A stretch of 64,000 nucleotides of DNA from Blautia obeum ATCC 29174 (GTDB lineage: Bacteria > Bacillota > Clostridia > Lachnospirales > Lachnospiraceae). The position numbers were made by a program, and so were the translations under genes. The notes under the pieces are model-generated. The model was not told where the DNA came from and did not search any database. It worked only from the letters and a program-made list of their open reading frames with translations. Each line of letters opens with the position of its first letter. The stretch's first letter is position 1. Of the stretch, positions 43,741-52,230 are shown piece after piece. The stretch covers positions 389,001-453,000 of the forward strand of contig NZ_CP102265.1 in assembly GCF_025147765.1 (NCBI RefSeq), in the 5' to 3' direction.

Positions 43741-45049
43741 AGTTTTAAGAAGAGAGGTATTTAATCTTCTTGACGCTGCAAAGGGCGGCAGACTGAAAAA
43801 ATTAAAAGAAGTCAATAAACATGAAATTGTTGAGGGTGTAACAGAAGATTATATGGAAAGAAGAGTACAGACACTTCTTTCTTATGTAAAACAGCACTCT
43901 CCTTATTATAAAGAACATCCGGAATGGACGAAACTGGAAGATTTTCCGGTCATGACAAAAGGTGACTTTATCGAACATTATGATGAGGTGCTGGTGGATT
44001 GTGTCAGAGAACAAGGAAATCTCTACAGGCTCAGTACCAGTGGTTCTACAGGAACTCCGTTTACAGTACTCTGTGACGGAGATAAAATGAGCCGTGTAAA
44101 TATGAACTTTATCTCCTGCATGGAACTGAATGGCTTTCGTATGGGAATGAAACGTGGAGAATTTCGTGCGTGGATAAAAGGAAAAAATACGATCAGTAAG
44201 TGGAAATCTTTTAAAAATAATCTGATCATGGTGGATATTTCCAATATGGGAGATGAGTCACTGGATAAAATCTGCCGTGATATTGAGAAGAAGAAGATTC
44301 AGGTTCTGGTTACGTATTCCAGTGCACTGACGGCGTTGACTCAGTATATCAGAAAAACAGGAAGAGATATCAGCCGCTGGTCTGTTGAAATGGTATTTTC
44401 CATGGGAGAAGCACTTCCGCAGGAAACTTATGATCTTACAAAAGAGCTGTTCGGATTTTCTCCGGTACGGTCCTATGGAAATAATGAAAATGGCTTTATT
44501 GCGATCCAGCTTGATGAGGATCCGGAATATACGGTTGACCTGTATAATTTTTATCCGGAGATTCTGAAACTGGATTCCGATGAACCGGCGGAGCCGGGAG
44601 AACTGGGAAGAATCGTTGTGACAGATTATTATAATAAAACGTTTCCAATGGTTCGTTATGATACCGGTGACACAGGGAAAATGCGTGTATATTATGACAA
44701 GAACGGCCGGGTGCATGCAAAATATACAGAGATTTATGGACGCCGCGGTTCTCTTATGTATAACACAAAAGGTGAGCCGCTATCAATTCACGTTTTTATG
44801 AATACACTGCTGAAGTTCGAAGGAACTGTTTACCAGGCAAAATGTATCCAGTGGGGAGAAAAAGACTATGAACTGTTGGTGAATGCGGACCGTTCCAGAC
44901 TGGACGAAACAGAACTTCTCGCAGCATACCGACATTACCTGGGTGAAGACGCAGAGCTTCGGATCACCTATGTGGACCAGATCCCGATTCAGGCATCCGG
45001 TAAATTTATGGTCTGTGAAAATAAATGGAATGGAAGGAAGCAGGCATAA
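43727..45049 (+). CDS. CapK/PaaK-like adenylate-forming enzyme (second copy)
   Basis: A 440-residue paralogue of the protein at 41173-42501, with the same blocks in the same order: TSGSTGTPFTV, YGNNENG, LDSDEPAEPGELGRIVVTD, YGRRGSLMY and ASGKFMVCEN. Divergence is spread along the whole length, which suggests different substrates rather than a recent duplicate. ATG 43727 follows AAAGGAGA inside the flippase gene, and its TAA shares a base with the next ATG. The two copies flank the flippase gene. Confidence 0.75.
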   Translation: MQTGEVLRREVFNLLDAAKGGRLKKLKEVNKHEIVEGVTEDYMERRVQTLLSYVKQHSPYYKEHPEWTKLEDFPVMTKGDFIEHYDEVLVDCVREQGNLYRLSTSGSTGTPFTVLCDGDKMSRVNMNFISCMELNGFRMGMKRGEFRAWIKGKNTISKWKSFKNNLIMVDISNMGDESLDKICRDIEKKKIQVLVTYSSALTALTQYIRKTGRDISRWSVEMVFSMGEALPQETYDLTKELFGFSPVRSYGNNENGFIAIQLDEDPEYTVDLYNFYPEILKLDSDEPAEPGELGRIVVTDYYNKTFPMVRYDTGDTGKMRVYYDKNGRVHAKYTEIYGRRGSLMYNTKGEPLSIHVFMNTLLKFEGTVYQAKCIQWGEKDYELLVNADRSRLDETELLAAYRHYLGEDAELRITYVDQIPIQASGKFMVCENKWNGRKQA

Positions 45050-46893
45050 TGAAACAGAAAGTATCGGATTATATAGCGGATCATATAGCAGAGTGGGGAA
45101 TCCGTGATGTGTTTACCGTAACAGGCGGTGGTGCCATGCATATGAATGATGCTTTTGGACATCATCCGAAACTGCACTGTACTTATCAGCATCATGAACA
45201 GGCATGTGCCATGGCTGCAGAGGCTTATGCACGTATGGATAATCGGATGGCAGCAGTCTGTGTGACGACCGGTCCTGGTGCAACGAATGCCATTACCGGT
45301 GTGCTCGGCGGTTGGATGGATTCGATTCCCATGCTGGTTTTTTCAGGACAGGCAAGATATGCAACTACGGTTGCAGCGTCCGGGCTGAAACTTCGAAGCA
45401 TGGGAGTGCAGGAATGTAATATTGTACCGGTTGTGACCTCAATTACAAAATATGCACAGATGATCATTCATCCGGAAGATATCCGGTATCATCTGGAAAA
45501 AGCCCTCTATATGGCGGTGAACGGACGACCGGGACCGGTGTGGCTTGATATCCCGCTGGATGTGCAGGGGGCAGTCATTGACACAGAAAAATTGAGAGGA
45601 TATGATCCACAGGAGAATCCGAAAGAAAAACCGGCAGAAATTTCACAGGATATCATTCAGCAGATTCTGGACAAGATAGAAAAAAGCCGTCGCCCGGTTC
45701 TGTTTCCGGGAAATGGAGTACGTCTTGCAGGTGCAATGGATGATTTTCAAAAACTTGTAAATATTCTGGGAGTTCCGGTGATTACCGGAATGAGCAGTGT
45801 GGATGCCATGGAGTCTGAACATCCGTATTTTGCCGGAAGAAGCGGAGGAACCGGGACACGTCCGGGAAATTTTGCACTTCAGAACAGCGATGTGCTTCTT
45901 TCTATCGGGAATCGCCAGGGATTTGCACAGACCGGTTTTCAGTATCAGGACTGGGCAAGGGGCAGTTATACGATCCTGAATGACATTGATGAAAATGAAC
46001 TGAAAAAACCAAGTCTCCATGTCAGTCTTCCGGTCTGTGGTGACGCAGGAGATCTGATACGCAAGCTTATCTGTGCGGCAAAACTTCGGGGAGCAGATGA
46101 AACGAATCCGTTGTTTAAAGGCAGAGACTGGATACGTCAGTGTCAGGTATGGAAACAGAAATATCCGGTGGTGACAGCGAAACATTATGAGACGGTAGAA
46201 GAAGGCTGTACCAATATTTATGCTTTTTATGAAGAATTGTCAAAAGCAATGCAGGAGGGGCAGACACTGATGGTCAGTGTGGGAACTTCCAGAGTGGCAG
46301 GAAGTCAGGCATTTCGGGTAAAAAAAGGTCAGCGTTTTATTACAAATCCAAATACTGCGTCTATGGGATTCTGTCTCCCGGCAGCGACCGGAATCTGTGT
46401 CGCACAGCCCGGAAAACCAGTAGTCTGTGTGACCGGTGAGGGAAGTCTGCAGATGAATCTGCAGGAATTACAGACAATATGGCAGAACCGTCTTCCGGTA
46501 AAATTATTTGTGATCAATAACCAGGGTTATCATTCTATCCGACAGACACAACAGAGTTATTTTGAACCACCGCTGGTGGGAGTTGGAGCAGAGAGTGGAG
46601 ATCTGAGTTTCCCGGATCTGTCCAAGATCATACCGGCATATGGATTTTCTTATCGGGCAGTGCATGCTGCAGAAGAACTTCCGGAAACACTTCATCAGGT
46701 CCTGGAGGAAACCGGGGCATCTGTGTGCGAGGTGTTTGTGACAAAATATCAGAAAACAGAACCAAAAACCTCTGCAAAAAAACTTCCGGATGGAAGTATG
46801 GTATCGGCACCGCTGGAAGATATGTATCCTTTCCTCAGCAAAGAAGAACTGGAAGAAAATATGTTTACAGAAACGAATGGAGAAATGCAATGA
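45049..46893 (+). CDS. Thiamine diphosphate-dependent acetolactate synthase-like enzyme
   Basis: A 614-residue ThDP enzyme with the three-domain layout of acetohydroxyacid synthase. It has the activating Glu50 in HHEQACAMAAEAYAR, the FAD/central domain and the C-terminal ThDP-Mg motif GEGSLQMN (residues 463-470), where the usual GDG Asp is Glu. A biosynthetic AHAS here would be odd: there is no small subunit or ilv gene. In CDP-sugar loci such enzymes (YerE of Yersinia) attach a two-carbon unit from pyruvate to a 3,6-dideoxy-4-ketohexose, giving a branched sugar. Presence of rfbG, rfbH and a following SDR fits that role. ATG 45049 overlaps the upstream stop by one base. Confidence 0.7.
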   Translation: MKQKVSDYIADHIAEWGIRDVFTVTGGGAMHMNDAFGHHPKLHCTYQHHEQACAMAAEAYARMDNRMAAVCVTTGPGATNAITGVLGGWMDSIPMLVFSGQARYATTVAASGLKLRSMGVQECNIVPVVTSITKYAQMIIHPEDIRYHLEKALYMAVNGRPGPVWLDIPLDVQGAVIDTEKLRGYDPQENPKEKPAEISQDIIQQILDKIEKSRRPVLFPGNGVRLAGAMDDFQKLVNILGVPVITGMSSVDAMESEHPYFAGRSGGTGTRPGNFALQNSDVLLSIGNRQGFAQTGFQYQDWARGSYTILNDIDENELKKPSLHVSLPVCGDAGDLIRKLICAAKLRGADETNPLFKGRDWIRQCQVWKQKYPVVTAKHYETVEEGCTNIYAFYEELSKAMQEGQTLMVSVGTSRVAGSQAFRVKKGQRFITNPNTASMGFCLPAATGICVAQPGKPVVCVTGEGSLQMNLQELQTIWQNRLPVKLFVINNQGYHSIRQTQQSYFEPPLVGVGAESGDLSFPDLSKIIPAYGFSYRAVHAAEELPETLHQVLEETGASVCEVFVTKYQKTEPKTSAKKLPDGSMVSAPLEDMYPFLSKEELEENMFTETNGEMQ

Positions 46894-47822
46894 AACGAAT
46901 CGTTGTTACCGGAGCAACCAGTATGATCGGTACAGCATTGATCGAAGAATGTATCAGACATGACATTGAGGTTTATGCAGTTGTACGTGCAGGGTCTTCG
47001 AAGACAAAACGTCTGCCGGAGAGTGCACGGATACATCAGATAGAATGTGAACTGGAAAAACTGGAAGAACTTCCGGCGAAGATCACCGGAGAATGCGATA
47101 CGTTTTTTCATATTGCATGGGGAAATACCGGGGAAAACCGAAACAGCAGTACAGAGCTGCAGAGCAGAAATGTCTTTTATACTCTGAAGGCTGTCCGTGC
47201 TGCTCATGCAATGGGATGCAAAAGATTTATCGGAGCAGGTTCACAGGCGGAATATGGACCGATGGATGTTCCGCGGATCGCACCGGACAGTCCGGTACAT
47301 CCGACGACGCCTTACGGTGCGAGCAAGCTCGCTGCAAACCAGCTTTCTTTCATGCTTTGTAAGGAACTTGGAATGGAATGGATCTGGCCGAGAATTTTCA
47401 GTGTGTATGGAATATATGAAAAAGAGACGACAATGATCGCTTCCGGTCTGCGCAAAATGCTGAAAGGTGAAAAAACAGAGTTTACCCCTGCAGAACAGAG
47501 ATGGGATTATCTTTACAGCAAAGATGCAGGGCGCGCATATTATCTGATCGGCGAAAAAGGCAGAGATGGTGCAGTTTACTGTGTGGGAAGCGGGCAGGCA
47601 CATCCTCTGTGGGAATATATCATGCAGATGGCGGAACTTACCGGAGCGGATTCACCGGGAATCGGCGCGAGACCATATCCGCCGGGAGCAGTGCGGAATC
47701 TGTGTGCAGATATAGATAGTCTTACAAAGGATACTGGATTTGTACCGGAATATACCTTTGAAGAAGGAATAAAAGAAACGCTTTGCTGGCTGGAAAGTCA
47801 GAATACAGGAGACAGAAAATAA
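46890..47822 (+). CDS. NAD(P)-dependent SDR sugar epimerase/reductase
   Basis: A 310-residue extended SDR with the nucleotide motif VTGATSMIG (residues 6-14) and active-site Tyr142/Lys146 in PYGASKLAANQ. The preceding GSQAEYGP block is typical of nucleotide-sugar 4-reductases and epimerases. In the cluster it could reduce the 4-keto or the acyl-branch carbonyl of the CDP-dideoxy sugar, as abequose synthase and YerI-type reductases do. It overlaps the ThDP gene by four bases (ATGA) and the GT2 gene by one. Confidence 0.78.
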   Translation: MKRIVVTGATSMIGTALIEECIRHDIEVYAVVRAGSSKTKRLPESARIHQIECELEKLEELPAKITGECDTFFHIAWGNTGENRNSSTELQSRNVFYTLKAVRAAHAMGCKRFIGAGSQAEYGPMDVPRIAPDSPVHPTTPYGASKLAANQLSFMLCKELGMEWIWPRIFSVYGIYEKETTMIASGLRKMLKGEKTEFTPAEQRWDYLYSKDAGRAYYLIGEKGRDGAVYCVGSGQAHPLWEYIMQMAELTGADSPGIGARPYPPGAVRNLCADIDSLTKDTGFVPEYTFEEGIKETLCWLESQNTGDRK

Positions 47823-48781
47823 TGAGAAAGAAAATTTCGGTGGTAATTCCCACCTATAACGAAGAGGCAAATGTGGTTCCTCTGTCACAGGCGATTATAG
47901 AGGTTATGGAGAAAGACCTCAGTGAATATGATTATGAGATCCTGTTTATAGACAACCATTCAAAAGATAATACAAAAGCGCTTCTTCGCGGACTATGTGC
48001 AAATAACAGAAAGATCAAGGCAATCTTTAATGCAAAAAATTTCGGGCAGGCAAGATCACCGGTGTATGGAATGAAACAGGCATATGGTGACTGTGTGGTA
48101 CGTATGTGCGCAGATTTTCAGGATCCGGTAGACATGATCCCCAAATTTGTCCGGGAGTGGGAAAAGGGAACAAAGATTGTAATTGGAGTGAAGAGTGCAA
48201 GTAAGGAACGCCGTGGTATGTACCTGGTGCGTGAATGCTATTACAGACTGATCAACAAGATTACAGATATTGATCATATTGATCAGTTTACCGGCTTTGG
48301 TCTGTATGACAGAAAATTTGTGGATGTTGTGCGTGATCTGCATGATCCGATGCCGTATCTTCGAGGCATTATTGCTGAACTGGGATTTGACTATAAAGCG
48401 ATTGAATATACACAGCCAAAGCGGCGCGCAGGAAAAAGCAAAAATAATTTCTACAGTCTTTATGATTATGCAATGATCGGAATTACTTCTTATTCTAAAG
48501 TGGTGATGAGACTGGCAACTTTTGCGGGCTTTATCATTGGGGGACTCAGCCTGGCAGCAGCAGTGGTCTATCTGGTCCTCAAACTCATGTACTGGGATCG
48601 TTTTTCAGCCGGAGTTGCACCGATGGTGATCGGTATGTTTTTCCTGGGGGCATTGCAGTTGTTCTTTATCGGACTTCTTGGGGAATACGTTCTGAGCATT
48701 AATACCAGAGTTCTTGACAGACCGCTTGTAGTGGAAGAAGAACGCCTGAATTTTGACGAGCCGGAGGAGGACGAGGAATGA
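47822..48781 (+). CDS. GT2 polyprenyl-phosphate glycosyltransferase (CsbB/GtrB-like)
   Basis: A 319-residue enzyme with the GT2 start KISVVIPTYNEEANV, a metal-binding region ADFQDP (about residues 97-102) and two C-terminal membrane helices. It resembles CsbB and GtrB, which load a sugar onto undecaprenyl phosphate on the cytosolic face. It overlaps the YfhO gene by four bases. In Bacillus a CsbB-YfhO pair glycosylates lipoteichoic acid, so the same division of work is likely here. The GtcA-type flippase of that system is not seen. Confidence 0.85.
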   Translation: MRKKISVVIPTYNEEANVVPLSQAIIEVMEKDLSEYDYEILFIDNHSKDNTKALLRGLCANNRKIKAIFNAKNFGQARSPVYGMKQAYGDCVVRMCADFQDPVDMIPKFVREWEKGTKIVIGVKSASKERRGMYLVRECYYRLINKITDIDHIDQFTGFGLYDRKFVDVVRDLHDPMPYLRGIIAELGFDYKAIEYTQPKRRAGKSKNNFYSLYDYAMIGITSYSKVVMRLATFAGFIIGGLSLAAAVVYLVLKLMYWDRFSAGVAPMVIGMFFLGALQLFFIGLLGEYVLSINTRVLDRPLVVEEERLNFDEPEEDEE

Positions 48782-51477
48782 CAGATACACAGAAAAAACC
48801 ACTGTGGAAAAACGAACTGGTATGGCTGTTTCTGCTCACAAGCGGACTTTTTGCCATTTTGTACAGTAAATTTATTCTGGGTGGATATGCCTATGTGTTT
48901 ACAGATACAGGAGCAGATACCATGCAGATCAATTATGCACAGTATGGACTTTTTTCTTCTCTGTTTCGGAGTGGAGAAAGTGGTTATGTGCTGCAAGCGG
49001 GACTGGGAATGGATGTGTCGTCCTATTATCCGGCATATCTGATTCCCTACAATCTTCTGATCCTGCTTGCTCCGCAGAGACTTCTTCCCTGGGCTGTTCT
49101 TGCATCTGCCTATCTGAAGATGATAACGATTTCCCTTGTTGGATATCTGTTTTACAGAAAACTGATGCAGGATGGAATCGGAACTATGGCAGCGGCGCTC
49201 GCATGGACCTTTTCCGGTTATGTGATTCTCTGGGGACAGCATTACGGCTTTTGTACCTGTATGGCACTGTTTACAGTCTTTATGTATTTTCTTCAGTGTT
49301 ATCTGAATGGAGAACAGCGCTGGAAAAGTGCAGGGCTCGTGATCACGGTAACGATGCTGCTGATCTCCAGTTATTATTTCCTGTACATGATTGCTTTTTT
49401 TGCTGTATTTTATGTCTTTATTTACAGCATCATGCAGCGATATTCCCTGAAACGTACTGTTGGAAAAGTGGCCGGACTTGGCGGCATGGGAATTCTTGGT
49501 GTACTGATCGGAGGTGTGGCACTGGTACCGATCGCAGATACATTTCTGGAGAGTGCCAGGGCAGGGGTACTGGCTGCAAAAGGAACTTCTCATTTACTGA
49601 GTCCATATAAAGGAAAAACGCTGGGAACGATCGTGGCCAGATTTTTTTCAAATCATATGCTTGGAATTGACAAAGATTATACAGGATATCTCAATTATTA
49701 TGAAGGAATGATACTTGCGGTCAGTATCCTGACCGTTTTTGCAGTCAGCTATTTTATCGTAAAGAAAAGCACCAGAGTAAAAGCACTGGTTCTTACGGTG
49801 TTTCTGGTCTTCCTGACGATCATGCCGCTTACCAGCCGTATTCTCGTATTTACGAAACATTCCTATCGATGGACGTTTATGATATGTTTTGTGGAAGCAC
49901 TTGTTATTGGGTGTTTCCTTCAGGAGGTATTCAGAGAAAAGAACAGAAAAACAGTTCTGACCGGCAGCATACTTGCCATTGTTATCTGTGGCGGATTGCT
50001 GGCATGGATGTACAGCTTTAAAAATATAAAACCGGACCATAAGGTTACGGCAGGAGTAATAGGATTTTTGGCAGTCTATCTGATATTATTTGCAGTTGGA
50101 ACTTCTGTAAAAAAAATGTACAGAATTTTTCCGGCTGCTGTATTGCTGGTTCTGATATGTGAGTTGTTTGTTTTGGATTATCCGTCTCTGTGGTATCGTG
50201 AATCTCCGACCAGAAATCAGGTGGCAACAGAATATTACAATGATGGGACAAAAGAAGCTGTGGCTATGCTGAAAGAGCAGGATGATTCGGTATACCGTAT
50301 CGAGAAATCCTATACATCGGCATCAGAAAACGATGGAATGAGTCAGGGCTACAATGGACTTTCGGTGTATATGAGCACCAATCCGGCGTCACTGGTTGCT
50401 TATCATAAGATGTACGGACCGGAAACACTGTCCGGTAATTTCGTAGACTTCAATATGGATGACTATATCAGGAGTTCTCTGCTGGGAACGAAATATCTGA
50501 TCACAGGAACCGGATACCATGCACCTCAGAAGATATATACATCTGTTGGAGAGGCGGGTGGCAGATCAGTCTTTGAGAATCAGTACGCACTTCCATTTGG
50601 ATATCTGTATGATAAAGAATGGAATCAGGAAGAAGTAAAAGAAATGTCCGGACTGGACAAAACACTGGCTTCTTTGTCTGGCTTTTATTATACGGATGCA
50701 GAGGAGACGTCTTCTTATCAGAAGGCGGACCTTCCGGAGCAAACAGACCTGTCGCTGCTGGATTATGCGGATACAGCGACTGACTGTACGATGGAGAAAG
50801 GATCAGAAGGCATTACCGTGAGCAATCTCGGCGCAGATCCAAATGTTGTATTTCCAGGCGTGGCGTCCTGTTTTGCAGACAACGACAAGTTGTATGGACT
50901 TTCACTGACAGTAGACGCACCTGATGAAACAGAAATGGCTGTTTATTATCAGACAGAGGGAGATGAAGGCTTCTCTGCGGAGAAAGTTTACACATTTAAA
51001 GTCACTGAGGACAACAGGACATGGGAACATCTTGTACCTGGGGGAATCACAGAGCTTCGTGTAGATGTAAGTTCTCCGGTTGAATCAGCAGTGATAAATA
51101 ATTTCGAATTAAAATCCTGCGATATTACGGAAAGTGGTTATACAGCATTGAAGGAATCCGGAGTTGATGAGGTGACATTTTCTGACAGTACATATCAGGC
51201 ACAGGTAACAAACGATGCATCTGAGAACAAAATGCTGTGTGTTCCGCTGTTCTATCAGAAGGGATGGACTGCACAGATCGATGGAGAGGATGCCGGTGTG
51301 TATAATATCAATGAAGGTATGTGCGGAGTGGAAGTTCCGTCTGGAACTCATGAGATTGTATTAAAATATGAAACACCATACCAAAACTATGGCGTGGGAA
51401 TGACAATCATTGGAATTATAATTTTTATACTGGCCTTTAGTCAGAATTTATATAAATTTTTTGTAAAGTTGTGTTAA
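48778..51477 (+). CDS. YfhO-family membrane glycosyltransferase
   Basis: An 899-residue protein with about thirteen helices in the first 450 residues and a large extracellular C-terminal domain closed by a last helix. The first outer loop has TDTGADTMQINYAQYG with acidic residues expected for GT-C catalysis. The C-terminal FYQKGWTAQIDGEDAGVYNINEGMCGVEVPSGTHEI block is a reliable YfhO signature. YfhO moves sugars from undecaprenyl phosphate onto lipoteichoic acid in Bacillus. It is the last gene of the cluster. Confidence 0.85.
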   Translation: MTDTQKKPLWKNELVWLFLLTSGLFAILYSKFILGGYAYVFTDTGADTMQINYAQYGLFSSLFRSGESGYVLQAGLGMDVSSYYPAYLIPYNLLILLAPQRLLPWAVLASAYLKMITISLVGYLFYRKLMQDGIGTMAAALAWTFSGYVILWGQHYGFCTCMALFTVFMYFLQCYLNGEQRWKSAGLVITVTMLLISSYYFLYMIAFFAVFYVFIYSIMQRYSLKRTVGKVAGLGGMGILGVLIGGVALVPIADTFLESARAGVLAAKGTSHLLSPYKGKTLGTIVARFFSNHMLGIDKDYTGYLNYYEGMILAVSILTVFAVSYFIVKKSTRVKALVLTVFLVFLTIMPLTSRILVFTKHSYRWTFMICFVEALVIGCFLQEVFREKNRKTVLTGSILAIVICGGLLAWMYSFKNIKPDHKVTAGVIGFLAVYLILFAVGTSVKKMYRIFPAAVLLVLICELFVLDYPSLWYRESPTRNQVATEYYNDGTKEAVAMLKEQDDSVYRIEKSYTSASENDGMSQGYNGLSVYMSTNPASLVAYHKMYGPETLSGNFVDFNMDDYIRSSLLGTKYLITGTGYHAPQKIYTSVGEAGGRSVFENQYALPFGYLYDKEWNQEEVKEMSGLDKTLASLSGFYYTDAEETSSYQKADLPEQTDLSLLDYADTATDCTMEKGSEGITVSNLGADPNVVFPGVASCFADNDKLYGLSLTVDAPDETEMAVYYQTEGDEGFSAEKVYTFKVTEDNRTWEHLVPGGITELRVDVSSPVESAVINNFELKSCDITESGYTALKESGVDEVTFSDSTYQAQVTNDASENKMLCVPLFYQKGWTAQIDGEDAGVYNINEGMCGVEVPSGTHEIVLKYETPYQNYGVGMTIIGIIIFILAFSQNLYKFFVKLC

Positions 51478-51491
51478 AATTCGTTGGAGTG

Positions 51492-51500
51492 TGTTATAAT
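51492..51500 (+). promoter_or_regulatory. Extended -10 promoter of hpf
   Basis: TGTTATAAT at 51492-51500 is an extended -10 element (TGnTATAAT). No good -35 box lies 16-18 bases upstream. The leader to the hpf start is about 65 bases and includes an ACAAC/GTTGT inverted repeat near 51511-51526. Confidence 0.65.
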
Positions 51501-51570
51501 GAACGCATAGACAACAAAACAGTTGTTTATAAAAATATCATCCAAAATAAACAGCAAAGGGGATGGGACT

Positions 51571-52098
51571 ATGAAATTTATTATTAGTGGAAAGAACATC
51601 ACAGTTTCCCAGGGACTCAAGACCGCAGTAGAGGATAAACTCGGCAAACTGGAACGGTATTTTACTCCTGACACAGAAGTGGTAGTAACTTTAAGTGTCG
51701 AAAAAGAAAGACAGAAAATCGAAGTAACGATCCCGATGAAAGGAAATATCATCAGATCCGAACAGGTAAGCAATGATATGTATGTATCCATTGACCTGGT
51801 TGAAGAAGTCATCGAACGTCAGCTTCGTAAATACAAAAATAAAATCGTTGATAAACAGCAGGCAGCTGCAAACTTCCAGAAAGAGTATCTGGATAAGGAT
51901 TATGAAGAAGATGAAGAGGTTAAGATTATCCGTACCAAGAAATTTGGAATCAAACCTATGTATCCGGAAGATGCATGCGTACAGATGGAACTCCTGGGAC
52001 ATAACTTTTTCGTATTCTTTAATGCAGAGACTGAACAGGTCAATGTAGTATACAAACGTAAAGGAAACACATACGGTTTAATTGAACCGGAATTTTGA
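51571..52098 (+). CDS. hpf: Long-form ribosome hibernation promoting factor
   Basis: A 175-residue protein of the long HPF type. The N-terminal YfiA-like domain (MKFIISGKNITVSQGLKTAVEDKLGKLERYF) binds the 30S decoding site. An acidic linker leads to a C-terminal dimerisation domain (MYPEDACVQMELLGHNFFVFFNAETEQVNVVYKRKGNTYGLIEP) that pairs ribosomes into 100S particles in stationary phase. ATG 51571 follows AAAGGGGA; an earlier in-frame ATG at 51523 has no site. Confidence 0.95.
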   Translation: MKFIISGKNITVSQGLKTAVEDKLGKLERYFTPDTEVVVTLSVEKERQKIEVTIPMKGNIIRSEQVSNDMYVSIDLVEEVIERQLRKYKNKIVDKQQAAANFQKEYLDKDYEEDEEVKIIRTKKFGIKPMYPEDACVQMELLGHNFFVFFNAETEQVNVVYKRKGNTYGLIEPEF

Positions 52099-52108
52099 TT
52101 TTAAATCT

Positions 52109-52176
52109 GAAGTGTAGCTTGGAGCACTTCATATATGCAGTATGAAGTCCCACCCTTCAACTGAGGGGTGGGACTT
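52109..52176. repeat. Two hairpins after hpf, the second a 14-base-pair stem
   Basis: GAAGTG (52109-52114) pairs with CACTTC (52125-52130). A second hairpin runs from 52145 to 52176: AAGTCCCACCCTTC and GAGGGGTGGGACTT form 14 pairs (one G-U) around the loop AACT. Neither strand has a U-tract after it, so it is not a normal intrinsic terminator. It could be a dispersed palindromic element that also blocks read-through. Confidence 0.6.
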
Positions 52177-52230
52177 GTGGGTATTAAATGTAATAGAAGC
52201 AGCCGGCATCAGACAAAAGGGAAAGAAGAC

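Noticed and set aside
48568..49593. 341-residue minus-strand frame opposite the GT2 and YfhO genes
   Set aside because: Crosses a gene boundary, has His/Cys-rich low-complexity composition and no ribosome site.
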